Origin: Priapulus caudatus
Lineage: Eukaryota; Priapulida; Priapulimorpha; Priapulimorphida; Priapulidae
Direction of reading: 5' to 3'
DNA length: 42,141 nt
NCBI RefSeq assembly: GCF_000485595.1
Contig: NW_014578048.1
Span: 38,186 to 80,326 of the forward strand
The number at the start of each line of letters is the position of its first letter. Position 1 is the stretch's first letter. Shown one piece after another: positions 19,322 through 30,199 of the stretch. The notes under the pieces were generated by a model. That model did not search any database. It saw only the letters and a program-made list of their open reading frames with translations, and was not told the DNA's origin. Both the position numbers and the translations under genes were made by a program.

Positions 19322-19402
19322 TACGTACCAGATTAGTACAAAATAAACAAGTCCCGAACCACCCCTAACGGCTATGCTTCTAAGCACAATGAAAACTAGT
19401 TC
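19322..19402 (-). repeat. LTR relic shared with 35.6 kb
   Basis: CCAGATTAGTACAAAATAAA, CAAGTCC..GAACACCCCTAA and CTTCTAA.CACAATGAAAAC match 35,545-35,620 in the same orientation. At 35.6 kb this lies just downstream of a G run and TGTTAC start on the minus strand, so it is probably LTR sequence. Confidence 0.5.
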
Positions 19403-20019
19403 CCAGAAACTATCCTCTAGCTGTAAAGTATGGGTTGCAGATGTCACAAATAGTAGTTGAGTGATTGAAAATGTAGCGACTGTGGTTGCAAAATGTGTTG
19501 GTCGAAATGTAGGGACGTAGTTTGTATGTAATAATTTAGAGTATAAATAATCAAGAAGACGTATAGAATTTGTGTTCTCTAAAGAAATATATTGTTACAA
19601 ACAAACAGTCAAAGTCGCGTCGTCCAGTCTCTCCCCGTCCAACCGTCCCGTTCAAATGACCTGCAGCCCTCATATATCAACCCCGCATCCAATCACGGCC
19701 CAGTTCCACTCTACCCCAGCCAATCACACACACCAACACTCTCGTATTCGAATTATTGCGCGCGAAATGCACATATGGCCAGTATCTGTACAAGTGTCAA
19801 CCTAACGTCCGTAACCTATCTGCTAGTACCCAACCTAACTATTTCTAATCTATATGCTAAACGGTCGATCCTAACCTATGCCTCTACATTTACTAATTCA
19901 ATGCGACATATGTAAAACATGTTACATTTACCTCCCCCTTCATCAAAACGATGATCCCATCATCGAATTCAGCGTCCCGCTGATCTAAATGTCCTGTTTA
20001 ACTAACTCCCAAGCCCCAT

Positions 20020-20039
20020 ATCTAACACACACACACAAA

Positions 20040-20082
<43 letters not shown>
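20020..20082. repeat. (AC)n microsatellite
   Basis: Two AC arrays separated by AAACTC. Confidence 0.95.
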
Positions 20083-20084
<2 letters not shown>

Positions 20085-20430
20085 GTTCCTAACAAAGTAG
20101 AGCCCAAGATCAAATAAATTCCTTCCTTTGTCCATCATACCGTCTACAATAACTCCTTCATTGAACACATCCCCCCTCCCCACATAATAACTAGGGTTTG
20201 TGTTAACAAATATTGTTCTCAGAAATTTGAAGGTCGACGACTCTGCTGAATTCTCGCTAAAGTACTGCGTCGTTGAAGTGTTGACGTTACTGAAGTGATG
20301 ACGGTAGTTTTTCGCTCCTTGCCAAACTGGTATACTGACTGCCGCCTCGATGTCCTGCCAAAATATTTGACCATGCTGTGTAGCGGAAGATTCGTTCGAT
20401 GTACTCTCCTCTCTGGATGTCCCCGCAACT
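20083..20430 (-). other. Doubtful exon-like frame
   Basis: On the minus strand an acceptor-like TTTTTATAATTGTTGCAG precedes a frame of about 115 codons that ends at AGGAACAG followed by a (GT)n array, which could serve as a donor. The residue composition is balanced (for example GQIFWQDIEAAVSI), with no low-complexity part before the repeat. I recognise no domain. It may equally be chance in a strand-biased region. No start or flanking exons are seen. Confidence 0.2.
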
Positions 20431-20479
20431 GCAACAATTATAAAAACCACCGAACAGTATTTCTCTCCTAACCGATATC

Positions 20480-21010
20480 ACTATAACCATGCCTCTAATA
20501 TATGCGTGCACACATATATCAAAACCGCAATCCTATGTAGGGCCTAATACCCACACTTCAAACTCCTTATCCAACAAATCTTACCCCCAATTTACTAAAA
20601 CAACCATCATTCAGAATCAAAACATGTTTATTCTTAACCCTTTTAATCCCCGTTCCTGCTAACATTTTAATCCCTTTCACTCCTACTCACAATTATTTGC
20701 CTACACTTATAGCTAACATATATCACCTCGCACCATGGTCCCCGATACTAGAACCTCAATGCTACCAGCAATATTAAATCACGGTATGATTAATCATAAA
20801 TACAGCATATCAATCCTCATAATAATACTAGCAGACTGCACCAAAATATATTAGACTATTTACAACTGGTACCATACTCTCACTCACACTCAACCATAAC
20901 ACATGCATGCACTTCAAACCATTTGCAACACCTACTGCACACTCTGTAAATGCTATCCTTCCTAACTACACTCACACTGCACCCTGCATTCACACTGTAA
21001 TCTGTGTCGC
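20480..21010. other. Strongly G-poor stretch on + strand
   Basis: Between about 20,530 and 21,000 G is rare on the plus strand while C and A are common, unlike the flanks. No frame or repeat accounts for it. Confidence 0.6.
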
Positions 21011-21774
21011 CATTCTAAACGTGTGTTCTACTATTTATCTGTAAGTAGAAAAATATTAATGACAATTCAACCACTGCAGTTGTGCGAAAGGCGAACGGTG
21101 CTCGAACGAATTTAACGCTCTGTTCCGCTGCCTCCTTGTGCCTGTCGTCTCCCTAGAACAGTATAACAATTTCAGACACCCTGCATGTGCACTCATGCAA
21201 ACAATGGCACAATCAGCCCTGACGCGTTGATCGCTGTGCGTTTAACCGTGGAGCTCCCTTGCTCTCTCTAGACGCATTCGTAGTCTCACTAACCCTTCCT
21301 CATTTCCCGGTAAGTGTGAAAGACTCCCAAGTAGTCCGGCAGAATAGGGCATATGGTTTGCATGGAGGTATATAGTTTTTCTTTCGTTCGTTTTCTTATG
21401 TTCTTGCACCAAATAAGACATTTCTAACAACTGGCAATTGCTCAGTTGTGGGAATTTTATTTAATGTAGATTTATCCAAAACCGCATCATAAACAATTGA
21501 ATTTGGATTAAATAAAGCCTAGACTAGTGTCCAATAATGAGATGCCAATGCATGTAAAAATTATATTATACCATCATTTACAGATGCATTTGACATTTTG
21601 AAATAGTTGTAGACTAATACAAGCATAAACGTCTGTGATTAGGCATGAAAATTGGTTTTTATTTACCGTTAAACCTTCCCTTATGTTAAACACGCAAAAT
21701 CCACGAAAATGAGTTTTATAGGTTACCTACAATTTACATTTTCTGGTACAATTTCAAAACAAAATCAGTTGGCT
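21011..21774. other. No gene recognised
   Basis: Ordinary AT-rich sequence just downstream (minus-strand sense) of the nuclease-like frame. It may contain that gene's 3' flank. No clear AATAAA close to the stop. Confidence 0.4.
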
Positions 21775-23016
21775 TTAATCGTCCTCCTCCTCCTCCTCTT
21801 CTTCGTCGTCAAAGGCTTCGTGTTGGACGACTCTAGTTTGTTCATTACAACGTGCAGCACTGCCCTGACAATTGCAAAACATTGTACACGCCAGTCTACC
21901 AATGTTACAACCAGAGCCCTTGGACTTGCATGGACTCTCCGAAGAACAAGAACACTTGATGAGCTTGAGTATGTAAGCTGGTGCTGGGGAAGTCGTAACA
22001 AGGAGAGTGACAGGCTGTAGGGACTTAGTTTCCTCATCCCTTACCCAGACATATTCCGTGGGATCAAGGTCTGGATGCTCTTGTAGGGCATGTCTCCAGA
22101 TGCAGCACTGATAGTGTGCTCTTTTGACATTTTCTTTAAATGCTTCATTGGTGGCTGGCAGAGTGCACAGCTTCGGTGTACTTGTTGCTCCTTTTCTACC
22201 TGTCTTTATTTTCCAAGCTGTAATTCTTGACTCAGTCATGGATGTTGCATCATGCATGTTGTAGCATGCTGATACAAAAACTGTGGACTGGAGCAACACA
22301 TCATCAAAGTCAGCAGTCTGATTCCCAAGGAGGCTCAAGCTGTATTTCCCTCTTCGAAAAGTTTTCAACATCTTGCCCTTTCCAATCCCGTGGCACATGG
22401 GAACAGTGTCGCAACCTGTCAGGGCATGGGCTGGTAACATGTCGGGAATGATACTGGAAAGCTTTATCACTGTAGCACTAATATCCACAACAGTTCTGCC
22501 TTTCCTTGGTGACTGCATTATCATAGGGATGTTAAGCCCTCTATCGAGGTAATGGTACAGCAACAGAACGTACACATCTGTGTCATCTGCCTCAACAATG
22601 ACTTTCTTCTTCTCTTATTGTGCTGCATATATCGCCTGTGCTGTGACGATTGTGTCTGCTTCTTCATGGTCTGTCTTGAGGTCTGTTCTCTGAATTACTA
22701 AGCCGTATGGAGAAATCTCTACAGGCACTTCATCTTGGCCAGTAATGACTAACGTGTGGGGATAGCCTCCCAGTACATCCATGTCACCTTTAAAGTCCTT
22801 ACAAATAATTTGGATCAGTTGCTTCTTGTTCTGAGAGATGTTTAAAATCTGGTTGTGTTGAGGGAGCGGTGATGATACCTGTAATTGGAACACCCTACAA
22901 CCACCTGGACCCCGTGCCTTGCGGGCTGAACACTTGGTGCTGTATTGAATATACCTGTCAAAGACGAGATATACATCCCCCAGATAGGCGCTGTTGTACG
23001 ATCCATTTGAAACCCT
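21775..23016 (-). pseudogene. XPG/FEN1-like nuclease with CXC-like domain, multicopy family, copy 1
   Basis: One frame of 413 codons runs from a TAG at 23,017-23,019 to TAA at 21,775, broken only by TAA at 22,615-22,617. In order it has VYLVFDRYIQYSTKC near 22,950, HEEADT (~22,665), EADDTDVYVLLLYHY (~22,580), LTGCDTVPMCHGIGKGK (~22,415), a cysteine-rich CSCSSESPC..GCNIGRLAC..FCNC..C block (~21,850-21,950) and a tail of D and E. The acidic E-A-D, D-x-D and G-x-D with following G-I-G-K match the spacing logic of XPG/FEN1 nucleases (EAE, DTD, G.DY..G..GIG.K). The cysteine block resembles tesmin/TSO1-type CXC DNA-binding domains. The nuclease reading is my inference. I recall similar repeated proteins in marine invertebrates but no established function. 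The N-terminal part is absent, cut at a Helitron fragment. The in-frame stop may be new, because the rest of the frame is clean. Confidence 0.65.
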
Positions 23017-23019
23017 CTA

Positions 23020-23220
23020 CATAGTGGGCTACTGTTGCTGGCCTTGTATCACTTGAGACAGGCCAAGGTACTTGCCATAGCAATACACCTCGGACAGTCC
23101 TGCTTCTCCCACGGACAGCTGTACGTGGGGAGCTTAACAGTTGGAGACGCCAAGAATCTCTACATATTTGCACCAGAGAATCAGACGAAAAACATTGTTT
23201 ATCAAGAGGCTTTGAAATGA
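23020..23220 (+). pseudogene. Helitron PIF1-like helicase C-terminus
   Basis: The plus strand reads HLGQSCFSHGQLYVG, then VGDAKNLYIFAPENQTKN and IVYQEALK before TGA at 23,218. This is the conserved end of the Helitron Rep-helicase (pattern ..PCFSHGQLYVA.SRVG....L.I.AP...TKN.VY.EAL). The preceding SQGQTL-like motif is only found in a shifted frame (TGQGTC), so the piece is broken. PIF1-family helicases unwind DNA during rolling-circle transposition. Nothing upstream of motif VI is recognised. It lies head to head against the truncated nuclease/CXC frame. Confidence 0.75.
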
Positions 23221-23424
23221 AAAGTGCAACCCATTCGTACATCCTGTTATAATAACTTTTTGTCATTTACACCATATTATTATTATGTTCCAGGGGTTCC
23301 AAGTTGGGTTTTGCTGTGATATAAATGGCATACGTAACAGTTTTTTACCATGCTTATTATCTTATTAGACTATCCTGATCTAGTCTACCGCTCCTGTAAG
23401 TTACACACCCCCGAAATCTCTACA
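23221..23424. other. Possible Helitron 3' flank
   Basis: AGACTA-TCCTGATC-TAGTCT at about 23,367-23,386 is a small hairpin. A Helitron end needs a hairpin followed by CTRR, and I do not see a clean one, so the boundary is not set. Confidence 0.25.
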
Positions 23425-23446
23425 GTATCTTGTATCTTGTATCTTG
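23425..23446 (-). repeat. Short tandem tail of the non-LTR element
   Basis: Three ACAAGAT units (minus sense) lie about 150 bases beyond the last recognisable ORF2 codon. Short tandem repeats at the 3' end are usual for several non-LTR clades, so this may mark the 3' end of the element. Confidence 0.4.
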
Positions 23447-23581
23447 GGGTCCCTCTCTTGTATTTCACAAGGCACTGATTCTCTTGGAATGTGCGGGGAA
23501 ATCCTGTAGATAAGGAAATTCTGTCTACAAGTTAGCATTAATTATTTTACTTTCTCTAATTGATAATGCCTTTCTAACATA

Positions 23582-26500
23582 TTATAGTGCTGGTTTTAGT
23601 ATTTTCGGGTCATCACTTTTCCAATCTTCTACTCGTTCCCCTTTATTATATCCTCTATATACCTTACATGAGTATAAATGTTCCAAATTTTCTTTTTTCC
23701 TTTTGTCACACAAATCACATATATCATTACTGTAGTTATTTTTAAAATATCTTTTTAAGTTTATCATGCACGTCGTACACCTAAACACAAAGCATGCATC
23801 ATCAAATGACAGTATTGTCATACATAGCTTTCGATATTTATCATTTTCATTTTTGTTTTCTCACCAGACCTCATGGTATCTCTCATAATTACTGTTTTTA
23901 AAATAGCCTCCTTCACATATTTTTCCATTCTTTCTTATGGTGTGAACCAATAGTAACAAGTGACATACTTATGTCATACTCCTTCAAGATTTCTAAAACC
24001 TCATTTGCCCAATTACTTCCAATTTCTTTAACTTGTTCTAAAAATAATTTTCATTAATCTGCTATTTTCTAACTTAATAATGTATTGCAATAACATTAAC
24101 TTTTTATAACATATTCTATTTTTTATTGGTATTATTCCACTTTCTATTTTTAATGCCTCTAATGGTGTGTTGCTGTGCGCTTCGAGTATCCTTCTTAAAC
24201 ATTCATTTTGGAAATCCTCTACTATTTTTTTCTTCCTTAGTCAGATTAGTCCAAGTTTCGCTATTATTTAGAAGTGACGGCACTACAGTGCATTCATAAA
24301 GTTTAACACGTGCTTCCATCCTATAGTTTCCAACATTTTGTTCATTAGCTATAGATATGACTTCATTCATCATAAATCGACCTTTATCTGTTCTTTGTTT
24401 TATCATTTCCTTACATCCTCCTTTTTCACTTAATATCTCGCCTAAGTATACATATTTACTACATCTTTTTATTATTTGATCTCCGAGAAGAATCTGTTTT
24501 CCTTTGCTATTTGGGCCTCCAAATTTTATTTCCAATATATTTGTCTTCTTCATATTAAATTGTAGCAATTTTTTTTCCGCCAGCCTAGTACACGCTTGAG
24601 CCATTTTTGTCATGGTCTCCCAATTTCCAATTCCCAGGATATCATCCATATATAAAACAGGCGTGATTTCTATTGAGTTCCCATACATATAGACCGGTGT
24701 ACCATAATTATGTACTTGGTCTAACGTGATACAACATAATATTGGGCCTAACACGGTCCCTTGACGCACTATTTCATCTATTTCAAATGTTTCAGGTAGT
24801 TCTACAGGTGTTTTAATTGCTATCGTGGCTTTTTCATTCTTTTGTATATTATTTCCCAACAAGGTCCTTTTTATCGTTTAAACCACAGGTCAATCATGCA
24901 GTCTTTTAGCCATAATTTATCAAAACATTTTTGGATATCTCCAAGGAACAAGAGTAGACTTCTACTTTTATCTATTATTGCTCTAACAACAAATAGATGT
25001 TCTGAGGTGCTATAACCTTTTTCCCCACTACACTGGTTTGTGCATCTCTTGATTACATTCTGTTTTCTATACCAAATTCACTTTCCTACTATTTTACTCA
25101 TAATATCCGTTAAGAAGATGCCTCTAGTATTCTTAAGGTCCTCATTTGACCATTTTCCTTTGTAAATTGCTTTTATAGTAATTTCATTCCACTCTGTAGG
25201 AACACTTCTCTTTTGCATTAGTAAGTTTATCATCATTTTCAGTGACATTTTTAGGTCGTCCCCTGCATTTATTAATAACTCGTACATTAAGCCTTGGTTA
25301 TCTGGGGATTTGTTCCTTTTTAGTGAATCTATAACTTTCTGAATTTCGTTAATATTAGGTTCACTGTCCTCGACTCTTCTATTTATTTCTTATTTTCTGA
25401 AACATTTTTTCTACTAATTTAACGATTTGGCATTCTTTTTCTCCTAGTGGAGTTTTAGTACTTAATAATTCTTTAACGTGTTCTACGTAGGCTCCTTTAA
25501 TTTCATTGACTTTTTCCAACTTTACTTTGGGTTCCCCTTTTTTTTCCACTCCAAACATTTTATTTTCCTTCGCTGGGAGCAACCTTTTCCTTGTTTTCCA
25601 AAAGCTTCCCGAGTTTATTCCTTCCTGTTTTTGGAGCTCATCCAACTACTTATAAAACTTTATTATTCTTTTTTGTTGTTATTGCAGTCTAATCCTTCCA
25701 TTGAGCATTCTTATTCTTTCATTTAGATAATAGGTTAGTTTCGTATTAATTACAAGTTTAGCTTGACTGAGCTTTTTCTTTAGTGAACGCTTGATATAAA
25801 AGAGAAACCTACGTATTCACTAAGTATTGGTACACCTTTTGGCAGACTTCTTAAAGCAAGCTGGTATTTTTAAGCTAGCAAGCTTTTAAATCGCTCATCC
25901 ATTTTGTATGTTTCTTTTTGAAGCTCCCTTGTTTTAACGATATTTTATTAAGGTTGCTAATTTTGGTAGCAATCTTCCAATTCTGGAGTCTTTTTTGATT
26001 TCTAATATTGTATGCCTTTTTTGTAAAGTCTTCAAAATTCTCTTTGTATTTTCCTTTATTTGATAACATAATATCCAATTCAATTGTATTGTGATCACTG
26101 TACCGGGTTTTTATTATCCCATCCATATTTTCATATCTACATAATCCCCACATTCTATCTTCATCAATTTCCATGTTGGTAATTTTTTTTTCTAGCTCGC
26201 TATCGGCTAACACGTAATCAATTACTGATTTTTGTTCTCCCTGAACTCGTGTCCAGATCCCTTTGCATTTGGTGCTTCCATTTAGCAAATGTAATTTACA
26301 ATGTTTTGTTAAACTGATAATTTTTTTTCCTCCTGCTGTTAGGTCTTTACTGTTGCCTGTAATGAAATTCCAACGTTAACATTAAAATCTCCTACTACTA
26401 AACACATTTGATTCTTTTGTGCAGCCTTCATAACTTCTTCTTCTAATACATCAAACATTGATATAATTTTTTCCTTTGGAGTTCTAGACTCTTGTGGTCC

Positions 26501-26815
26501 ATATACTACTCCTATTTTAACTTGAATCCTGTGATTATTTAATAAGCGCCATACTTGTTCACCTGCTTCTCGTTCTTCTCTGGTGCAAATTGTTACATTT
26601 TTTAATCTATCTGCTATTGCTAACATTACACCACCTCCTGTTTTTTTCTGTTTGATTGACGGTATACATTTGATAGCCAAGGAGAAACAATTAATTTGTC
26701 CATATTATTTAAATAAGTTTCCACAATGGCAATGACTTTTGGTTTTTTATTTTCAATTATATCATAGAGGCTATCTAATTTTGATCAAATACCTCTTGCA
26801 TTTGCATAAATAACT
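23582..26815 (-). pseudogene. Non-LTR ORF2: APE endonuclease, reverse transcriptase, zinc knuckle (copy A)
   Basis: Reading down from 26,815: VIYANARGI (stop) SKLDSLYDII and IVETYL mark the endonuclease start. VYGPQES and VVGDFNVNVG (~26,390) and RYSDHNTIELDI (~26,090) supply the GDFN and SDH catalytic motifs. Reverse transcriptase follows: SLKRNKSPDNQG (~25,310), the P-x-EW and IYKGKW segments (~25,150-25,200), FLGDIQKCFDKLW (motif A, ~24,935), RQGTVLGPILC (~24,760), LYMDDILGIG (catalytic, ~24,648), then YVYLGEIL and SETWTNLTKEE. CDLCDKRKKENLEHLYSC (23,680-23,735) is a CCHC-like knuckle. The product would nick target DNA and copy the RNA there. Stops or shifts occur at about 26,785, 26,300, 25,860, 25,380, 25,070, 24,875, 24,200 and 23,830, so it is inactive, though every catalytic motif is still readable. 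Confidence 0.85.
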
Positions 26816-27041
26816 TTAAAATTTTAATATATGATTATATTACTTCGAGATCGCCTTGTTGCTTTAATACTTGTTTTTATACTTTTTATTGGTTTCCCCC
26901 TTGCCAGCTCGGTGTCCGTATATATGTTGCGTGTATATATGTTGCTTGCGCATCTTGGTTTGGGGCCTGATTTTTGTCCATTTTATTCCTGTAATACTAA
27001 CTGTCGATCTCAAAAATTTACTTGTTGTGGCAGTTGTCTGA

Positions 27042-28544
27042 TTATCTCCGTTTGTTCTTGGTTTGTTTCATGTTTGTTTCTGATAGTGTTTGTTTCTGTT
27101 CTGTGGTCGAACTTGCATGAATATCGATAGGGACACATGTCTCTTGCGCAATGTAGCGGCACTGTTTACTTTTTGTAAATGCGTTGCTCGTTGAGTTTTG
27201 AGACATAGCTCTTGTGTCGTTGTAGCTATGTCTGTACATGCACTTGTATCCAAACCTACAAGGCCTTCCAGCTTCATAGTTTCTACACATTTTATTTCCA
27301 TTTCTTGATCTTTGTTCCATCATGTGGTCTCTTGAGTGCATGGTGGTGTTCCTAACTCTTTTTGGATACTCATGTTTCCGCAGTTCATACGGCTCTCTTC
27401 CTCCAGGCCTGACTTCACTGTCGCTTTCATGATCTATATCCAATAATTTATACATTTTTTGTTCCAGTTTTTTAAATATTTTTTCTTCGAGTTGTAGGAT
27501 TCCTTCTTCCCTTACTTCCACCTCTTCTATCTCATTCCTTCCTTTTTCCTTCTTGGGTTTCCTTTTCCCTCTTTCTTTCCAACTGCTCTTTCATGGTTTT
27601 CTTTCCTTTACTCTTGTTTCCTTTTATTTCTTCTAATTCTAATTCAGCCATTCTTTGTTTGTCTTCCATTACTGCTATGATTTCTTCTCCTCTTTTCACA
27701 GCCATTGTCATACTTTGTAATGTTGTTTTTGTTTTCTCTAACTCACTTTTTGCTCTTGATAGCTTGTCTTGTCCTTCCGATACCTCTTTCAATAGTTGAT
27801 TAGAAATCCTATTTTCCTTTTTCTCTTCACTATTTTTTTCTTCTAATGCTTTTTGCAGTTGTTTTATTTTGTCCCCGAGTTCTTTGTTCTCCTTTTGTAA
27901 CGTTTCTCCTTTGGTTCTAACCTCACTGAACTCCTTTTCCATACTTTCTACCTTCTTCTGGCAACATATGGAATGTTCCGAATTTCTTTCTATTGTAATT
28001 CCGGGCTTTTCTTTTGCACACGTACCTGACACACGTGTATTTTTTTTTAAGATTGCTAGTTGGTATTGTGGTAGCATGGTACACACATCGTGCAACCACC
28101 TTTCGCACTCTCCACACTGCACCACATCTTCCTCTGTGTACAGTTTTTGCACACTGTGCATTTATTTATTTCTTCGATATTTATTTCTTGGTTACCTGCC
28201 ATACCTTTTTCCAAGTATAGTCTTCTCACTAAGTTTCTTGCTTGTTTTTTTTGTCGCTGAGTTTTCTCGTCATTTAATATTACATGATGTTCCTCTCTAA
28301 TGCCATCTAATACAATGCTATTATGTTTTTCTTTCTTGTTAACTTTTCCATTCAAATTTTCCTTTTGGTGTAAATTCTCTATCCTTTTCATTTGCTCTTC
28401 ATTTTCTACTAATGTCATGGTGTGTGCCCTGATCATTCTTGGTGGTGGGCACTCAAATCTTTTGTTATTGCATTCATCACACAGTATGTCTTCACCTATC
28501 CTTATTTTAACCTTTTTGTTCGTTTTGCAGACTTGGCACTTCAT
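27042..28544 (-). pseudogene. Non-LTR ORF1 with PHD finger, coiled coil and CCCH finger (copy A)
   Basis: Three minus-strand frames join end to end: 28,056-28,544, 27,532-28,161 and 27,042-27,521. The ATG at 28,544 opens with CQVCKTNKK..CDEC, a C2-C2 zinc site. A shift near 28,150 falls within a PHD finger (CTVCK, then CGECERWLHDVC). A charged coiled coil of about 130 residues follows (27,560-27,940, rich in E, K and Q). After another one-base shift at about 27,525 comes a CCCH finger, CRNYEAGRPCRFGYKCMYRH (C-x8-C-x5-C-x3-H), at about 27,230-27,290. A second CCCH finger is degenerate (CRYIAQETC, then lost). ORF1 proteins bind element RNA. The CCCH finger suits RNA and the PHD finger suits chromatin, but both roles are inference. 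Confidence 0.8.
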
Positions 28545-28560
28545 TACTTACGCAAAGTTA

Positions 28561-29484
28561 CAGGAATCAGTATCGTACAAGTTAGTACTGCTTAGTACAG
28601 CTTGTACAACTACTAGTACTAAGTACAACTCAGTACAAGACTCTAGTGCATAGAATGCAACACCCAGAATTTAAATACTTCCTAACTAGTTTCTATTCTA
28701 TTCTAACTGGTTCCTCAACATATACTTATTTTCCTGTTAGTTCTCTTTTTGGCTTACTTACTTACTTGCTACTACCCTTTCTTCATCCCCAGCAGACCAC
28801 CCTGGGTAAAACTACAAACAGCGACGACAGTAGGTCTGAATTAGTTATGTTAGTAAGTCTGAAAAAAAAAATGCACACTCATACACAGTAAACAAGTGCC
28901 GCATAGCGACAGCGCTCATCTAACGTCTACTGCGGTGACTCTGTGGTGGAGGTGGTGGTGGGATTCTAGTAAACCCGTGTAGTCCCAAATGTGTTTCACA
29001 TACATGCCGAAACAGTGGAATGCACAGGGATGGTATCAGGAACCTTCTCAAAAGAATGTTCGGTTGGGATCGTGATGAAAGTTGCCACGAGTGATGGCGC
29101 GTACGTTTAAGTGTCTTCAGATTAAGATGGAAGCTCCCATCATACGTAGCCAGCAACAACTATCTGCAAGACAGAATAGGTAAACACTCATCCATTTACC
29201 TACCGCAAGCCTACAGGCTGCCCAATAGAGAGCTGCACCTGTAACCAATTAAGGCAAAAAACTCCACAGGTACCACAACACATGCACTGGCAGTAGGCAC
29301 TGGCAGTGGCTACGTTACATGTAACATACTGACACTACAGAATGCCATATAAATTATACGATTTAGGAGCATAAACCTTCTTTAACCAAATTAGCTTTTG
29401 AAATTTCACTGTGACATTGTAGCCGCATACATCAGGCATGTATAGATTCTACTAGCAAATCCGGCAGTCAAATTTCTTTTTAAC
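28561..29484. other. No gene recognised
   Basis: The first 90 bases carry degenerate TAGTAC/GTACTA units like those at 10.9 kb. The minus frame at 28,920-29,159 with a proline run comes from a GGT/GGAGGT repeat. No domain seen. Confidence 0.45.
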
Positions 29485-30050
29485 AGACAGTCAACAAATC
29501 CATGTTTAACCCTCCTCTTGAAGGTCAAAAGTTATCCGACACTTACTCTCGCATGTCAGCAGAAGGGACATTTCATGGTCCTTTCAATAAAGCATAAAAA
29601 TGCTAGGTCACCGCTGAAACAAAAAAGTTTTTCAATCGCTCCGTCAGACCATGTCCTCAGAAAATGTCTAAAATCTGCTCCTGTGGCCCATTGACCTTGA
29701 CCTGTGACCTCCAATTTCGGCACAGTGATGGCTTTTCCTACATGATGCTATACACCGACTATCACGAGCCTAGGTCGAGCCGTTTAGATTTGTGCCGCAA
29801 TTCTGCATTTCCTCCTATACCTTAAGTTAAGAGTGAATGTTCCCCCTTTTTTTACACCTCTTGACCTTTGACCTTTGGACCCCAGCTTCGACATCCCAAC
29901 TCGTTTTGACGATCCCCCCCAATGTGCCGAATATCGTGACCGTACGTCGAGCGGTTAAGATTTGTGCCCAACTGTTGACGGACGGACGGACGGACGATCA
30001 TGCGATTCTACAAGCTGCATCTGACTATGTCAGATGAGCTAACAAAATTC
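29485..30050 (-). repeat. Dispersed ~500 bp repeat, copy 2
   Basis: Inverted counterpart of 3,560-4,085, with the same landmarks in reverse order and a (GGAC)n tract at about 29,979-29,995. A 15-base insertion lies in the GATTCTACAAGCTG / GATGAGCTAA junction compared with copy 1. Confidence 0.75.
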
Positions 30051-30199
30051 AGCTTTGGCGGTAAATTTCGAATTTGGTGTTAGAATATACCAATCTCTCT
30101 ATTACTAGTGTTATTGTTTCTCCAAAATATTTTCGTGATATGTCAGTTGTTATGATTAATATTTCCAACCTGGTCGAGTAACCACTTTTACTTAGCTTC

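Larger units (their letters stand above)
23425..28560 (-). mobile_element. Non-LTR retrotransposon, long copy (copy A)
   Basis: ORF1 (27,042-28,544) and ORF2 (about 23,580-26,815) follow each other on the minus strand with about 230 bases between them. The gene order, an APE endonuclease before the reverse transcriptase and a zinc knuckle at the end define an APE-type non-LTR element. Both ORFs are frameshifted. The 5' end is taken just before the ORF1 start. I did not find target duplications. Copy B at 30.2-33.7 kb belongs to the same family. Confidence 0.85.

Noticed and set aside
20022-20082. CVCVCV tail of a minus frame
   Set aside because: Translation of the (AC)n array, not protein.
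22958-23266. 102-codon minus frame
   Set aside because: It is the shadow of the plus-strand Helitron helicase tail, which has clear motifs.
23367-23386. Helitron 3' hairpin end
   Set aside because: A small AGACTA/TAGTCT stem exists, but no CTRR end follows at the right distance.
27869-28300. 143-codon plus frame rich in F, S and L
   Set aside because: It is antisense to ORF1 of the non-LTR element; its hydrophobic look comes from the A-rich coding strand.
28920-29159. 79-codon minus frame with a proline run
   Set aside because: The proline run derives from a GGT/GGAGGT repeat and no domain is visible.
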